In this document: positions 1-8,461 of the stretch, piece after piece
Layout of the letters: every line of letters starts with the position of its first letter
Position numbering within the stretch: the stretch's first letter is position 1
Assembly: GCA_964022115.1 (NCBI GenBank)
Contig: CAXIBC010000009.1
Coordinates: 1-50,075, forward strand
Length of the DNA stretch: 50,075 nucleotides
Source: Oleispira sp964022115
Lineage (GTDB): Bacteria; Pseudomonadota; Gammaproteobacteria; Pseudomonadales; Oceanobacteraceae
Reading direction: 5' to 3'
Notes under the pieces: model-generated
Told to the model about the DNA's origin: nothing
Seen by the model: the letters and a program-made list of their open reading frames with translations, nothing else
Databases searched by the model: none
Made by a program: the position numbers and the translations under genes

Positions 1-67
1 TAGGCCGACATCTGGTCTTTAGGCCGACATCTGGTCTTTAGGCCGACATCTGGTCTTTAGGCCGACA
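1..67. repeat. 19-bp tandem repeat, 3.5 copies
   Basis: Three exact copies of the 19-base unit TAGGCCGACATCTGGTCTT run head to tail at 1-19, 20-38 and 39-57, followed by a partial copy (first 10 bases) at 58-67. The window edge cuts the array, so more copies may lie to the left. Read on the minus strand the unit contains GTCGGCCTAAAG, which is close to GTCGCACTAAAG in the neighbouring 28-base repeat. This suggests both are variants of one REP-like intergenic repeat family in opposite orientation. No coding sequence is evident here. Confidence 0.9.
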
Positions 68-74
68 CTCGTCG

Positions 75-147
75 CACTAAAGTACGACCTACTTCATCAG
101 CACACTAAAGTACGACCTACTTCATCGGCGCACTAAAGTACGACCTA
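75..147. repeat. 28-bp tandem repeat, 2.6 copies, REP-like
   Basis: Two near-identical 28-base units (75-102, 103-130) and a partial third (131-147) share CACTAAAGTACGACCTA. With the bases to the left, the first copy forms the imperfect palindrome GTCG-C-ACT-AA-AGT-A-CGAC (71-88), the general layout of gammaproteobacterial REP palindromes. The array lies downstream of the cold-shock gene, beyond its terminator. Function is unknown. Confidence 0.85.
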
Positions 148-168
148 GAATATTTTACAAGCAGGCAC

Positions 169-193
169 AAAAAAAGGCGGATAATCCGCCTTT
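169..193 (-). terminator. Rho-independent terminator of the cold-shock-domain gene
   Basis: A perfect 8-bp stem AAAGGCGG / CCGCCTTT (173-180 and 186-193) encloses the loop ATAAT. Read on the minus strand it is followed by a run of seven T. It lies about 30 bases past the stop codon of the gene at 224-715. Confidence 0.9.
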
Positions 194-223
194 CTTCGTT
201 TAAAAACTAAATTTCAGTAAATA

Positions 224-715
224 TTAACCACGAACAACTGAAACATCTTCAGCTTGTGGTCCTTTCTGGCCGCGTACAACCATAAACTTAACACGCTGAC
301 CTTCGGTCAAAGAGCGATGTCCCTGGCCACGAATAGAACGGAAGTGAACAAATACATCTTCACCATCATCCCAAGTAATAAAACCAAAACCTTTTTTCAC
401 ATTAAACCACTTAACCATACCGCGCTCACGGCCATCATCGGTATCACTTTCAACCACCGTGCCACTTGAACGATTACGACGACGACGGGTTGGCACAGCC
501 AAAGCAGAAGCAAAAGCAATAGCAAAGAAAATCAACGCTACGATCGTGTAAATAACACCAATATTAGGCAAAGTCGATAAACTCTCAGCTAACGTACTAC
601 CGGATGCCAAGGTGATACCTGCAAGTACCTTATTCAATGCCAATTTTAAAATAAATGGAGCAACTAATGCGAGCACTAAGCTCACAAGTACTTTTCTTAT
701 CATAATACCTTTCAT
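224..715 (-). CDS. Membrane-anchored cold-shock-domain protein
   Basis: The 163-residue product has two hydrophobic segments (about residues 7-30 and 53-73), then a basic RRRRNR stretch and a C-terminal cold-shock domain (about 98-162). The domain carries both nucleic-acid-binding motifs: KGFGFI (RNP1) and DVFVHF (RNP2). Classical cold-shock proteins are about 70 residues and soluble, so this one would tether a single-strand RNA/DNA-binding domain to the inner membrane on its cytoplasmic face. Two starts are possible, four codons apart; the second (MIRKV, at 703) has AAAGG close before it. It is a single-gene unit with its own terminator. Cold induction is not shown by the sequence, and its target RNA is unknown. 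Confidence 0.85.
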   Translation of the reverse strand: MKGIMIRKVLVSLVLALVAPFILKLALNKVLAGITLASGSTLAESLSTLPNIGVIYTIVALIFFAIAFASALAVPTRRRRNRSSGTVVESDTDDGRERGMVKWFNVKKGFGFITWDDGEDVFVHFRSIRGQGHRSLTEGQRVKFMVVRGQKGPQAEDVSVVRG

Positions 716-963
716 TCTCTTCTCTCTTTCGATGCAAATTTTTGTCTGTTTTTCTGTTACTTAAGACCAAACAAAGCCATTAAGCCTAGCTATGAAAGCC
801 TAATTCATTACAAAAATCAATACGATAGAATTACAATCGCAAGATACTAGGGGCAATATCTATATTTGTTCAAAAAACATACAATAAATACTTAATACAC
901 ACTATTCCTTTGACCCCAAGATCATTGCTTGCAACAATCCCTGAAAATATCAGCGAGACTCGT

Positions 964-1203
964 ATGCCAAACCCAAACCAAGAAAATGTGATGCAACAAC
1001 AAATTGAACAGCTTGAAACCAAGGTTGCTTATTTGGAGCACCATATTGAACAACTCAATGATGCGTTAGTTGAATTACAACTAGACAATAAAACAGCGAA
1101 AGACGCATTGAAATATCTTTATCAACAGGTTCAAAGCATTGGTGGCAGTCAAGGCGCCCAAACCACAGGCAGCTTTAATGAACCGCCACCACCACATTAT
1201 TAA
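964..1203 (+). CDS. slyX: SlyX family protein
   Basis: A small, probably soluble protein of about 79 residues. Its centre is a heptad-rich helix predicted to form a coiled coil (QQQIEQLETKVAYLEHHIEQ), and it ends in PPPPHY. The coiled coil plus the proline-rich PPPHY tail is the hallmark of SlyX, whose biochemical role is unknown although it is widespread in gammaproteobacteria. The start is uncertain: an in-frame TTG lies at 910, ATG at 964 and ATG at 991. The last gives about 70 residues, closest to the E. coli protein. It stands alone between the divergent cold-shock gene and plsB. Confidence 0.85.
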   Translation: MPNPNQENVMQQQIEQLETKVAYLEHHIEQLNDALVELQLDNKTAKDALKYLYQQVQSIGGSQGAQTTGSFNEPPPPHY

Positions 1204-1346
1204 TACTGTTAAATAGTAGCCATTTCATTCCTGATAGAGATTTTTAGCGAAGCAACCTCATTGACATGAATTTATGATCCGAAAGTCATTTAATCCAACC
1301 CTTCAAGCAGGTAAACTTAGCCAAAATTTACATTGGAATTGTTAAC

Positions 1347-3809
1347 ATGAATTTAATCACAATGATTAAGAATGGATTATTTCGCGTAAACCAACGCTTA
1401 ATCCATACCTTAGTCACTAGCAAAATTATTGGCCCTAGTGTTGAAGATCTAAGGCTCGATAAAACTAAGCCTGTTGTTTTCGCTTTACAGTACCAGTCGT
1501 ACGGTCAAGAACTGGTGATTGACAAGGTCATCACCACAGCAGGCTTAGCCAGCACGATGGAAACCCAGATTGGTGAAGGGAAAAAAAGCATCAACCCATT
1601 TTTTTCCAGTTATAAACGTGCTGGAGCCCCCTTTCGCAAACGCGGCACACCATTAGTTTCAAAGCGACTAACCCGATGGATTGATTTAATCCGTGATCAA
1701 GAAGAACAGGACATCCAAATTGTTCCCGTCGCCGTTTACTGGGGCAGAAGCCCAGATAAAGAAAAGTCATTCTTAAAAATCTGGCTGCAAAGTAGCGGCA
1801 CACTGGGTGGCCGCCTTTCAACACTGTTTGCTATTTTATTAAATGGGCGTGAAACCGCTATTCGCTTTAGCAGTCCAATTTCATTACGAAAACTCATTAA
1901 CGAAGGTAAAGATACCGAGATGACTGCGCGTAAATTATCTCGTGTATTACGCGTTCACTTCCGCCAAGTTAATGCGACAGTTTTAGGCCCTGACTTATCT
2001 CATCGCAGCACCCTAGTACATCAAATTCCACGCAAACCTTTGGTACTCGAAGCCATTGAAGAGGAAATGAAAACCAGCAATATCAGCCGTAAAAAAGCCA
2101 AGGCTTTAGCGCTAAAATACGCCGATGAAATTGCCGCTAATATGACTCATGGCGCTATTCGCTTTTTAGATGTTGTCTTGACCTGGGTCTGGAATAAAAT
2201 CTATAACGGCGTAAACGTTTATAATATTGAACGCTTACAAAACGCCAATAAAGATAATGAAATCATTTATGTCCCTTGCCATCGCAGCCACATAGATTAT
2301 TTATTATTATCTTATGTGCTCTACCATAATGGCTTACAAGTTCCACACATTGCCGCCGGCATCAATTTAAACATGCCTGTTGTTGGGCCTATTTTACGCC
2401 GCGGTGGTGCTTTCTTTATGCGCCGTACGTTTAAAGGTAATAAGCTTTACGCCGCCGTCTTCGATGAATATCTGCACTCCGTATTCAGTCACGGCTACTC
2501 CACAGAATATTTTGTTGAAGGTGGTCGCAGCCGTACAGGTCGAACCTTAAACCCTAAAGCCGGCATGCTGGCAATGACATTAAGAAGCTACTTACGTGAC
2601 TCACGCAAGCCTATTATCTTTATGCCCGTGTATGTTGGTTACGAAAAAGTATTTGAATCGAATAGCTACCAAGGTGAACTGAAAGGTAAGAAAAAGAAAA
2701 AAGAAGGGCTAGGTAGCCTAGTCACCTCATTGCGTAGCATGAAGCGTTCGTTTGGTAAGGTTCGCGTGACCTTCGGTGATCCGATCAACTTTGATCAATT
2801 ACTCGATAAAGAGCAGCCCAACTGGCGTGAAGAGCGAGCACTTAATAACTTCAAACCTGAATGGACAAGTAAAGTAGTTAATAAACTTGCTTTAGAAGTC
2901 GCAACCCAAATTAATAACGCCGCCTCAGTCAATCCTATTAACTTAGTTGCAACAGGCTTATTAGCAACACCGCACCTAGCCATGGATGCCCAGTTATTAG
3001 CCAACCAGCTAGATGACTATAAGCGACTACTGCAGTCATTACCTTATACCGACCTTGTTGAAATACCCGATGGTGAAGGCAAAGACTGGATTGAATATGC
3101 CGAAAACATGGGCATGGTCTCTATTGCCAAGCATAGCCTTGGGGATATTATTCAAGCGGATGATCATCAGGCCGTATCGTTAAGCTATTATCGCAACAAT
3201 ATTTTCCATATTTTTGCTATGCCATCGTTATTAGCGAGCTTGTTTGTTAATAATCGAGAACATGAAATGGCAGAAATCCAAACCCTTTGTAAATTCTTAT
3301 ACCCCTTCTTTAAAGCAGAATTGTTTTTGCGCTGGGAAGAAGAAGAGTTGCCAGAAGTCATTGAAATTTGGTTAGAAGGATTGGTTGGTTTAGGATTATT
3401 GGATCGCCAAGGTAATCACTTTAGCCGCCCTGCGGCCAACTCAAATGAATATGTAAAACTGTCTGGCTTTGCCCAAGTTGCGATGCAAACCCAAGAACGT
3501 TATTTCTTGACCTTATCGCTATTGAGTAAGATTGGCAGTGCCCATACCACAGCAAAAGAACTGGAAGAGCAATCTTCAGTTTTAGCATCGCGTATTTCTG
3601 TTTTACACGGCATCAGCACACCTGAATTCTTTGATAAGAACTTGTTTCGCACCCTAATTGAGCAACTACTGAGCCAAGGCTTATTAGAAAAAGATGAAAA
3701 CGATCTTCTAATCTTTGACGAAAGCCTCACCGCAATGACTAAAGAGCTTGAGAAAGTGCTGGATGCGAGCTTACGTCAGAGCATTCTGCAGATAACTTGG
3801 CAGCAATAG
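1347..3809 (+). CDS. plsB: Glycerol-3-phosphate 1-O-acyltransferase PlsB
   Basis: An inner-membrane-associated enzyme that acylates sn-glycerol-3-phosphate at position 1, using acyl-ACP or acyl-CoA, the first step of phospholipid synthesis. At 820 residues it matches the family (E. coli about 807). All four acyltransferase blocks are visible: HRSHID (His312 and Asp317, the catalytic HX4D), GGAFFMRRTF, FVEGGRSRTGR and IIFMPVYVGYEKVFE. The N- and C-terminal regions flanking the catalytic core are also typical of the long PlsB type rather than PlsY. The ATG at 1347 has only a weak ribosome-binding site. The 3' end faces rsmJ across a large stem-loop. Confidence 0.97.
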   Translation: MNLITMIKNGLFRVNQRLIHTLVTSKIIGPSVEDLRLDKTKPVVFALQYQSYGQELVIDKVITTAGLASTMETQIGEGKKSINPFFSSYKRAGAPFRKRGTPLVSKRLTRWIDLIRDQEEQDIQIVPVAVYWGRSPDKEKSFLKIWLQSSGTLGGRLSTLFAILLNGRETAIRFSSPISLRKLINEGKDTEMTARKLSRVLRVHFRQVNATVLGPDLSHRSTLVHQIPRKPLVLEAIEEEMKTSNISRKKAKALALKYADEIAANMTHGAIRFLDVVLTWVWNKIYNGVNVYNIERLQNANKDNEIIYVPCHRSHIDYLLLSYVLYHNGLQVPHIAAGINLNMPVVGPILRRGGAFFMRRTFKGNKLYAAVFDEYLHSVFSHGYSTEYFVEGGRSRTGRTLNPKAGMLAMTLRSYLRDSRKPIIFMPVYVGYEKVFESNSYQGELKGKKKKKEGLGSLVTSLRSMKRSFGKVRVTFGDPINFDQLLDKEQPNWREERALNNFKPEWTSKVVNKLALEVATQINNAASVNPINLVATGLLATPHLAMDAQLLANQLDDYKRLLQSLPYTDLVEIPDGEGKDWIEYAENMGMVSIAKHSLGDIIQADDHQAVSLSYYRNNIFHIFAMPSLLASLFVNNREHEMAEIQTLCKFLYPFFKAELFLRWEEEELPEVIEIWLEGLVGLGLLDRQGNHFSRPAANSNEYVKLSGFAQVAMQTQERYFLTLSLLSKIGSAHTTAKELEEQSSVLASRISVLHGISTPEFFDKNLFRTLIEQLLSQGLLEKDENDLLIFDESLTAMTKELEKVLDASLRQSILQITWQQ

Positions 3810-3815
3810 CCACCC

Positions 3816-3857
3816 TATTTATTCTAAGGCTTATTAACCTTAGCCTTAGAATAAATA
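3816..3857. terminator. 15-bp perfect inverted repeat at the plsB/rsmJ junction
   Basis: TATTTATTCTAAGGC (3816-3830) and its exact complement (3843-3857) are separated by 12 bases. The structure covers the stop codon and last codons of rsmJ and starts 7 bases after the plsB stop. It is placed to end both convergent transcripts. There is no strong T-run on either side, so Rho-independent termination is plausible but not certain. Confidence 0.6.
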
Positions 3858-4615
3858 TCAAAACGGTTCGCTTTACCCGCTAACACATAACTCGGTGCCC
3901 TCCCTGCTAAAGGAGGGGCCTTTGCAGGGCGCTTAACAACAATGCGGCAACGGGCAATCTCATTCGCTTGCGCCCATAACTCATCTTCATCTAAATCCGC
4001 TCCCACTAACGAACGAAATAGTTTCATTTCTTTTTTTGCTTCGGCGGACGCTTTAGCATGAGGAAACATAGGATCAAGGTAAACAATATCCGGCTGCGCC
4101 ATGCCTTTAGCCGACCAATCAGCTAAAAGCTCAATGGAGTTGCCTTGCAACAACCTCATTCTCGCCATAATACCCCCTACTTCATCATCACTCTCAGCGC
4201 GCTGTAGGCCACTTTGTAATAATAAATAAACGACCGGATGACGCTCAATCATAGTCACCTCACAGCCAAGGGTTGCTAACACAAAGGCATCACGACCGAG
4301 ACCTGCAGTAGCGTCCAATACCGTCGGTTTATAGGCACTGCTAATACCCACAGCTTTTGCAATACTCTGCCCTTTACCACCACCGTATTTACGTCTATGT
4401 GCACTGGCTCCACTGACAAAATCAACCACCACCGGACCCGGCGCTTTCTTCCCGCCTTGCTGAAGACTCAAGCGGTCACCATCAACAATCAGGTAAAGAC
4501 CTGCTTGGCTTAATATTTCCTGCTCAACCAATGGCAGCTGCCATTGCGCCGCCCAAGCCTGCAGATCAAATAACTCAGTCTCAGCTTGCTGAATAATGCC
4601 ATCTAAAATTTTCAT
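3824..4615 (-). CDS. rsmJ: 16S rRNA (guanine-1516-N2)-methyltransferase RsmJ
   Basis: A SAM-dependent methyltransferase of the RsmJ/YhiQ family that makes m2G1516 in 16S rRNA. A glycine-rich SAM-binding stretch (DATAGLGRDAFVLA) and the catalytic-type motif YLDPMFPH are both present. The chosen ATG shares its A with the TGA stop of uppP (TGATG), so the two genes are translationally coupled; a TTG four codons upstream is less likely. The 263-residue length is close to E. coli's 250. The final codons form half of a 15-bp inverted repeat shared with the end of plsB. Confidence 0.93.
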   Translation of the reverse strand: MKILDGIIQQAETELFDLQAWAAQWQLPLVEQEILSQAGLYLIVDGDRLSLQQGGKKAPGPVVVDFVSGASAHRRKYGGGKGQSIAKAVGISSAYKPTVLDATAGLGRDAFVLATLGCEVTMIERHPVVYLLLQSGLQRAESDDEVGGIMARMRLLQGNSIELLADWSAKGMAQPDIVYLDPMFPHAKASAEAKKEMKLFRSLVGADLDEDELWAQANEIARCRIVVKRPAKAPPLAGRAPSYVLAGKANRFDIYSKAKVNKP

Positions 4616-5412
4616 CAAACGAACCAAATTAACAAGATAGCCCCAAGTGCTAAGCGATAAATAACAAAAGGTGTCATACCGATACGATTAATAAGTGCCA
4701 AGAAAAAATAAATACAGACATAAGCACTCACCGCGGACAAGACGGCAGCTAAACCAATGGTCGCCCAATCCACTAAATGAACCTGCTCAAGCAAATCCAG
4801 AGTTTTTAATAAACCCGCCGCCAAAATTAACGGTATAGAAATTAAAAATGAAAATCGAGCGGCGGAATCACGCTGAAAGCCTAAAAATAAGGCCGCCGTT
4901 ATGGTAATGCCCGAGCGTGAAGTACCTGGTATCAGCGCCAAGGCTTGAAATACACCAATAATCAAAGCCGCCATTAACGTCATCCGCAGAATATCTTTAT
5001 GCTCACTGGCCATGCGATCCGCTATCAATAACAAAATACCAAAACCAATCGTCGCATAAGCAATGACCGCGGCACTTCTGAAGTGGCTTTCAATCCAATC
5101 ACCATACAATAGCCCTACCAGACCAGCAGGAATGGTTGCAATGACAATAGCCCAAGCTAGGCGGGCATTATCATTCATCTGCTTAGAAAAGCCCGTCGTG
5201 AGCCAACCATGACTAATGGTTACCAAATCTCGGCGAAAATAAAGAATAACAGCCGCCAAGGTACCAATATGGGTTGCAACGTCAAATGCCAAACCCTGAT
5301 CTGGCCAAGCCAAAACCTGAGACGGCAAAATTAAATGGGCTGAGCTTGAAATCGGTAAAAACTCAGTAAAACCCTGCAATAACGCCAAAACAATTATTTG
5401 AATAAAATCCAT
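4615..5412 (-). CDS. uppP: Undecaprenyl-diphosphatase UppP (BacA)
   Basis: An integral membrane phosphatase that recycles undecaprenyl pyrophosphate to the monophosphate carrier used for peptidoglycan and polysaccharide export. The 265-residue protein has about seven hydrophobic segments. It carries the two conserved blocks: EFLPISSSAHLIL near the N-terminus and PGTSRSGITITA around residue 162, which contains the catalytic region. The length equals the family norm. The ATG is preceded by GGGGAAG nine bases upstream. It is upstream of and coupled to rsmJ, and 56 bases downstream of tsaB, so the three may form one operon. Confidence 0.97.
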   Translation of the reverse strand: MDFIQIIVLALLQGFTEFLPISSSAHLILPSQVLAWPDQGLAFDVATHIGTLAAVILYFRRDLVTISHGWLTTGFSKQMNDNARLAWAIVIATIPAGLVGLLYGDWIESHFRSAAVIAYATIGFGILLLIADRMASEHKDILRMTLMAALIIGVFQALALIPGTSRSGITITAALFLGFQRDSAARFSFLISIPLILAAGLLKTLDLLEQVHLVDWATIGLAAVLSAVSAYVCIYFFLALINRIGMTPFVIYRLALGAILLIWFV

Positions 5413-5468
5413 TATTTACTACTTCCCCAATAATAATGCGCCGATTAACTATTTTTAGCTTAATCAAA

Positions 5469-6191
5469 TTACTTTTTTAATAACGATGGCTGCTCGGCTA
5501 ATTTTTTCCAAGCAACGGTATCTCGCAAATAAACCGGTTGCTGGTATTCGGCTGCCGTAAACTGCCCTTGCTGCCAAGCTATTAGTGCTAAATCCATCAT
5601 CGATTCCGCCAACGGAGCAATATCCGCATCAATCGACTGTAGGTATTGAATATCCTGAGGTAGTTCAGCCGCAAATTGAAAGCCGTCCCCTGCCCCTAGA
5701 TACACAGTTCCTGCACACAGGTCTTGGGATATTGCAGAAATATCCAGCGCTTCAGGCTTGCTAAGAGCATCCTCAACTAAGCAGATGATTCCGCTAGGGG
5801 TCTGAGAATAAGCGGCATAAAACACTTCCCCCATGTGAGCATTCATAATGGCCAAAATACGCTCAGCCCCCTTCAACTTCATCGCTTGCCAAGCCAATGC
5901 TTTTAAAGAAGATATGCCATAAAGCTTAGCGCCGGTCGCCAACGATAGGCCTTGCGCAACTGAAATAGCAATCCTGAGCCCCGTAAATGAACCCGGGCCT
6001 TTACCAAAAGCAATGCCATCCAATTCCGTGGGTTTAATTCCCGCCTTCTGACACAAGCCTTCTATCATAGGCATAATCAATTGCGCATGCTTGCGCGGCT
6101 GCATTTCAGCGGCTGAATAAAGCGTTCCATCAATACTAAGGGCAGCAGAGCACCAAGATGAGGAGGCATCAAAGACTAGAATATTACTCAT
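5469..6191 (-). CDS. tsaB: tRNA N6-threonylcarbamoyladenosine protein TsaB
   Basis: An ASKHA-fold partner of TsaD in the TsaBDE complex that makes t6A37 in ANN-decoding tRNAs; TsaB itself lacks catalysis. The N-terminal DASSSWCSAALS strand-loop, the RKHAQLIMPMI motif and GKGPGSFTGLRIA (about 64-76) are diagnostic. It is 240 residues (E. coli 231). It heads the tsaB-uppP-rsmJ string on the minus strand. No strong ribosome-binding site is seen before the ATG, but the conserved N-terminus fixes the start. Confidence 0.95.
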   Translation of the reverse strand: MSNILVFDASSSWCSAALSIDGTLYSAAEMQPRKHAQLIMPMIEGLCQKAGIKPTELDGIAFGKGPGSFTGLRIAISVAQGLSLATGAKLYGISSLKALAWQAMKLKGAERILAIMNAHMGEVFYAAYSQTPSGIICLVEDALSKPEALDISAISQDLCAGTVYLGAGDGFQFAAELPQDIQYLQSIDADIAPLAESMMDLALIAWQQGQFTAAEYQQPVYLRDTVAWKKLAEQPSLLKK

Positions 6192-6278
6192 TGAAATTAC
6201 TAACGTGATTAAAATCGGCGCCAGTATATCACAGCCTCAAGGATAAAAACCTCAGGATAAAGACTACCCAGAAAGGAA

Positions 6279-6302
6279 AAAGCCCCAGTAAACTGAGGCT
6301 TT
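6279..6302 (-). terminator. Terminator of the AlgP-like gene
   Basis: Inverted repeat AAAGCC-C-CAGT / ACTG-A-GGCTTT with one internal mismatch and a two-base centre. On the minus strand it is followed by TTTTTCC. It sits 57 bases after the stop of the H1-like gene and upstream of tsaB. Confidence 0.75.
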
Positions 6303-6358
6303 CATTGCCAATATTGGCAGGCTTAAGTAACGGGCAGACCGAGGACCTGCCTTGTTAA

Positions 6359-7120
6359 TTATGCCTTTTTAGCAGGACGTCCACGCCCGGCTTTCTTAGC
6401 AACGGTTTTTTTAGCCGCCACTTTTTTTACGGCTTTCTTAGCGACTTTCTTTACCGCAGGTTTAGCAGCGGCTTTTTTTGCTGCTGGCTTTTTGACGGTT
6501 TTTTTAGGAGCAGCTAAAGATTTAGCTTTAGCAGCCAACTTTTTAGCCGCCGCTTTAGCCTTTTTGCTTTCCTTAGCCGTGCGGGCTTTAACTTTTGCCG
6601 CAACTTGACGTTCACGAGACTTAATCCAAGACTTTTCAAAATCGGCTAACGCCTTTTTTAGGTCCTCTTCAGTTTTAGTCTGTAAAGACATTTCATATTC
6701 AGCAATAATAGCTTTTGATTTTGCTTCTACTTCAGCAATCTTAGCTTCTGTTTCAGCAACTTTTAAGCTCACTTTAGCATCACGTAATTTTGCCTTTAGC
6801 GGAGCAAGCTTGGCTTTTTCAGCACGAACTTTATTACCCGCTGTGGCCGCTGCGCGCTTATTAGCCGCAGTCGCTTTTGGTTTAGATGCTTTTGCTTTCG
6901 CTTCTTTTTGCTTTTTCGCAGCAACGTCAACTTTGGCCAATTGAGTTTCAACGGCCTTAGTGGCTTTTTCAATAGCTACTTGAGCTTTAGTAACTGCTGG
7001 CGAAACCGCTGCAACTGCTTTTTTAGCAACTGTTTTTTTAGCACCGCGTTTTGCAGGAGCTTTTTTTGCAGTCGCTTTCTTTGCAGGAGCTGCTGCAGGG
7101 TTTTTTTTAGGTCTGCCCAT
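6359..7120 (-). CDS. AlgP-like histone H1-type protein with AT-hook ends
   Basis: A highly basic, low-complexity protein of 253 residues dominated by Ala, Lys, Pro and Val. Tandem AKKA/KPAAKK blocks fill the first 40 and last 70 residues, around a charged helical centre (about 40-170) likely to form a coiled coil. Both ends carry AT-hook cores: GRPKK right after Met1 and GRGRP near the C-terminus. It resembles Pseudomonas AlgP (AlgR3) and eukaryotic H1 tails, so minor-groove DNA binding and nucleoid compaction are likely. The start is well supported by GAGGAAATAATA before ATG. It has its own terminator and is not part of an alginate gene group here, so a role in alginate control is not supported by context. 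Confidence 0.85.
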   Translation of the reverse strand: MGRPKKNPAAAPAKKATAKKAPAKRGAKKTVAKKAVAAVSPAVTKAQVAIEKATKAVETQLAKVDVAAKKQKEAKAKASKPKATAANKRAAATAGNKVRAEKAKLAPLKAKLRDAKVSLKVAETEAKIAEVEAKSKAIIAEYEMSLQTKTEEDLKKALADFEKSWIKSRERQVAAKVKARTAKESKKAKAAAKKLAAKAKSLAAPKKTVKKPAAKKAAAKPAVKKVAKKAVKKVAAKKTVAKKAGRGRPAKKA

Positions 7121-7138
7121 TATTATTTCCTCAATTAG

Positions 7139-7728
7139 CTAAGTATGTTATTCATATTAAAATTAGCACAAATATTATTGTGCGGAAGCTGACGCCGCCA
7201 ATAATAGTGTTTTTAATAACAAAAACCAAAAAAAACTACCTTATTTTATTAAATAACTAAGATATTGTTCAATTATATAAAAATAATATCTATTTAACGG
7301 TGTTAATTTTATTAATCCAGTATTTATTAAAAGCAGCATTTTTAAAGACAACGAGAGGATATGGCTTATTTTTTCTATAATAAATCTACATCCAAGCGAC
7401 CATTGTTTGAATATTAATAAGATCTAAAAGTTTATTTGAGCGCGAATAATTATAAACCCTTAAGTTGCCAACAACTGAACAACTGGATTTAATAAAACTG
7501 AATTTTTTAAATAGAAATTCCAGCCAATAAAGTGCATTTGAAGCGATATAAAGGGGGAGGAATCTTCGTTAATAAAGCAAAAATCTGAATGATATATTTC
7601 TGACGAATAGGACGCTGCACACATCCAAAGATATAAGCCTTACTAGAACACATAATAAAAGGGTGTTACCAAGACCCGCTTAAAAGTAGATACATAAACT
7701 AACATTGAAGCAGAAGAAATTATCAGGC
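7139..7728. other. AT-rich intergenic stretch without a convincing gene
   Basis: About 590 bases rich in A and T, between the AlgP-like gene start and the adk terminator. I find no long reading frame and no tRNA-like structure. The only translatable item is an 18-codon frame starting ATG at 7361, with GAGAGGAT immediately before it (spacing too short) and two TAA stops at 7415-7420. It probably also contains the promoter of the AlgP-like gene near its left end. Confidence 0.6.
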
Positions 7729-7756
7729 AAAAAAAAAGACCCTAATGGGCCTTTTT
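7729..7756 (-). terminator. Rho-independent terminator of adk
   Basis: Stem AGACCC (7737-7742) / GGGCCT (7747-7752), loop TAAT, one wobble pair. A run of A on the left gives nine T after the stem on the minus strand. It lies about 35 bases past the adk stop. Confidence 0.85.
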
Positions 7757-7785
7757 GACTAATTCAATTTGAATTCATTAAGATA

Positions 7786-8436
7786 TCAAGCACCTAATGA
7801 TTCCATCACCTTAGCAGTAATCTCTTCTAAGCTGCCAACTCCTGGGATATGGACATACTTAGTTGAGTTATTCTCAGCTTCAAACTGCTTATAAAAAGAA
7901 ACCAGTGGCTTAGTTTGCTGGTGATAAATGCCCAAACGCTTACGCACAGTTTCTTCAGAGTCATCGGCGCGCTGAATAAGATCTTCACCACTCACATCAT
8001 CCTTACCATCCACTTTAGGTGGATTATAAATAACATGATAAACACGACCTGAACCAGGGTGTACACGGCGACCACTTAAACGGCCTACGATCTCTTCATC
8101 ATCAACATCAATCTCAACCACATAATCAATATCCACACCTGCAGCAACCATAGCTTCTGCTTGTGGAATCGTACGAGGAAAGCCGTCGAATAAGAAACCG
8201 TTAGCGCAATCACTTTCCGTAATACGCTCTTTGACCAAAGCGATAATGATATCGTCAGATACCAAACCACCCGTTGTCATAATGTCTTTTACTTTCAAAC
8301 CTAATGGCGACTCAGCTTTCACTGCTGCACGAAGCATATCACCTGTTGAGATTTGAGGAATATCATACTTCTCACAAATAAATTGAGCCTGTGTACCTTT
8401 ACCTGCACCTGGGGCGCCCAATAAGATTACGCGCAT
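7786..8436 (-). CDS. adk: Adenylate kinase
   Basis: Catalyses ATP + AMP to 2 ADP in the cytoplasm. The 216-residue product (E. coli 214) starts MRVILLGAPGAGKGTQ with the Walker A loop at once. It has the AMP-binding ISTGDMLR stretch, DGFPRT (about 82-87) and a long-type lid (GRRVHPGSGRVYHVIYNPP). The lid lacks the zinc cysteines, as usual for Gram-negative enzymes. Three ATGs lie close together; AGGAG at 8445-8449 is eight bases before the one at 8436, which also gives the family N-terminus. It has its own terminator. Confidence 0.97.
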   Translation of the reverse strand: MRVILLGAPGAGKGTQAQFICEKYDIPQISTGDMLRAAVKAESPLGLKVKDIMTTGGLVSDDIIIALVKERITESDCANGFLFDGFPRTIPQAEAMVAAGVDIDYVVEIDVDDEEIVGRLSGRRVHPGSGRVYHVIYNPPKVDGKDDVSGEDLIQRADDSEETVRKRLGIYHQQTKPLVSFYKQFEAENNSTKYVHIPGVGSLEEITAKVMESLGA

Positions 8437-8461
8437 GCGCATTCTCCTCATGATTCTAGAA

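Noticed and set aside
1..147. Possible CRISPR array
   Set aside because: The 19- and 28-base units are directly tandem without unique spacers, and no cas gene is present.
254..469. Plus-strand reading frame opposite the cold-shock gene
   Set aside because: It is antisense to the conserved cold-shock domain and has no family-like sequence.
1261..1294. TTGACA at 1261 as a plsB promoter
   Set aside because: The -35 is perfect, but no acceptable -10 lies 16-18 bases downstream.
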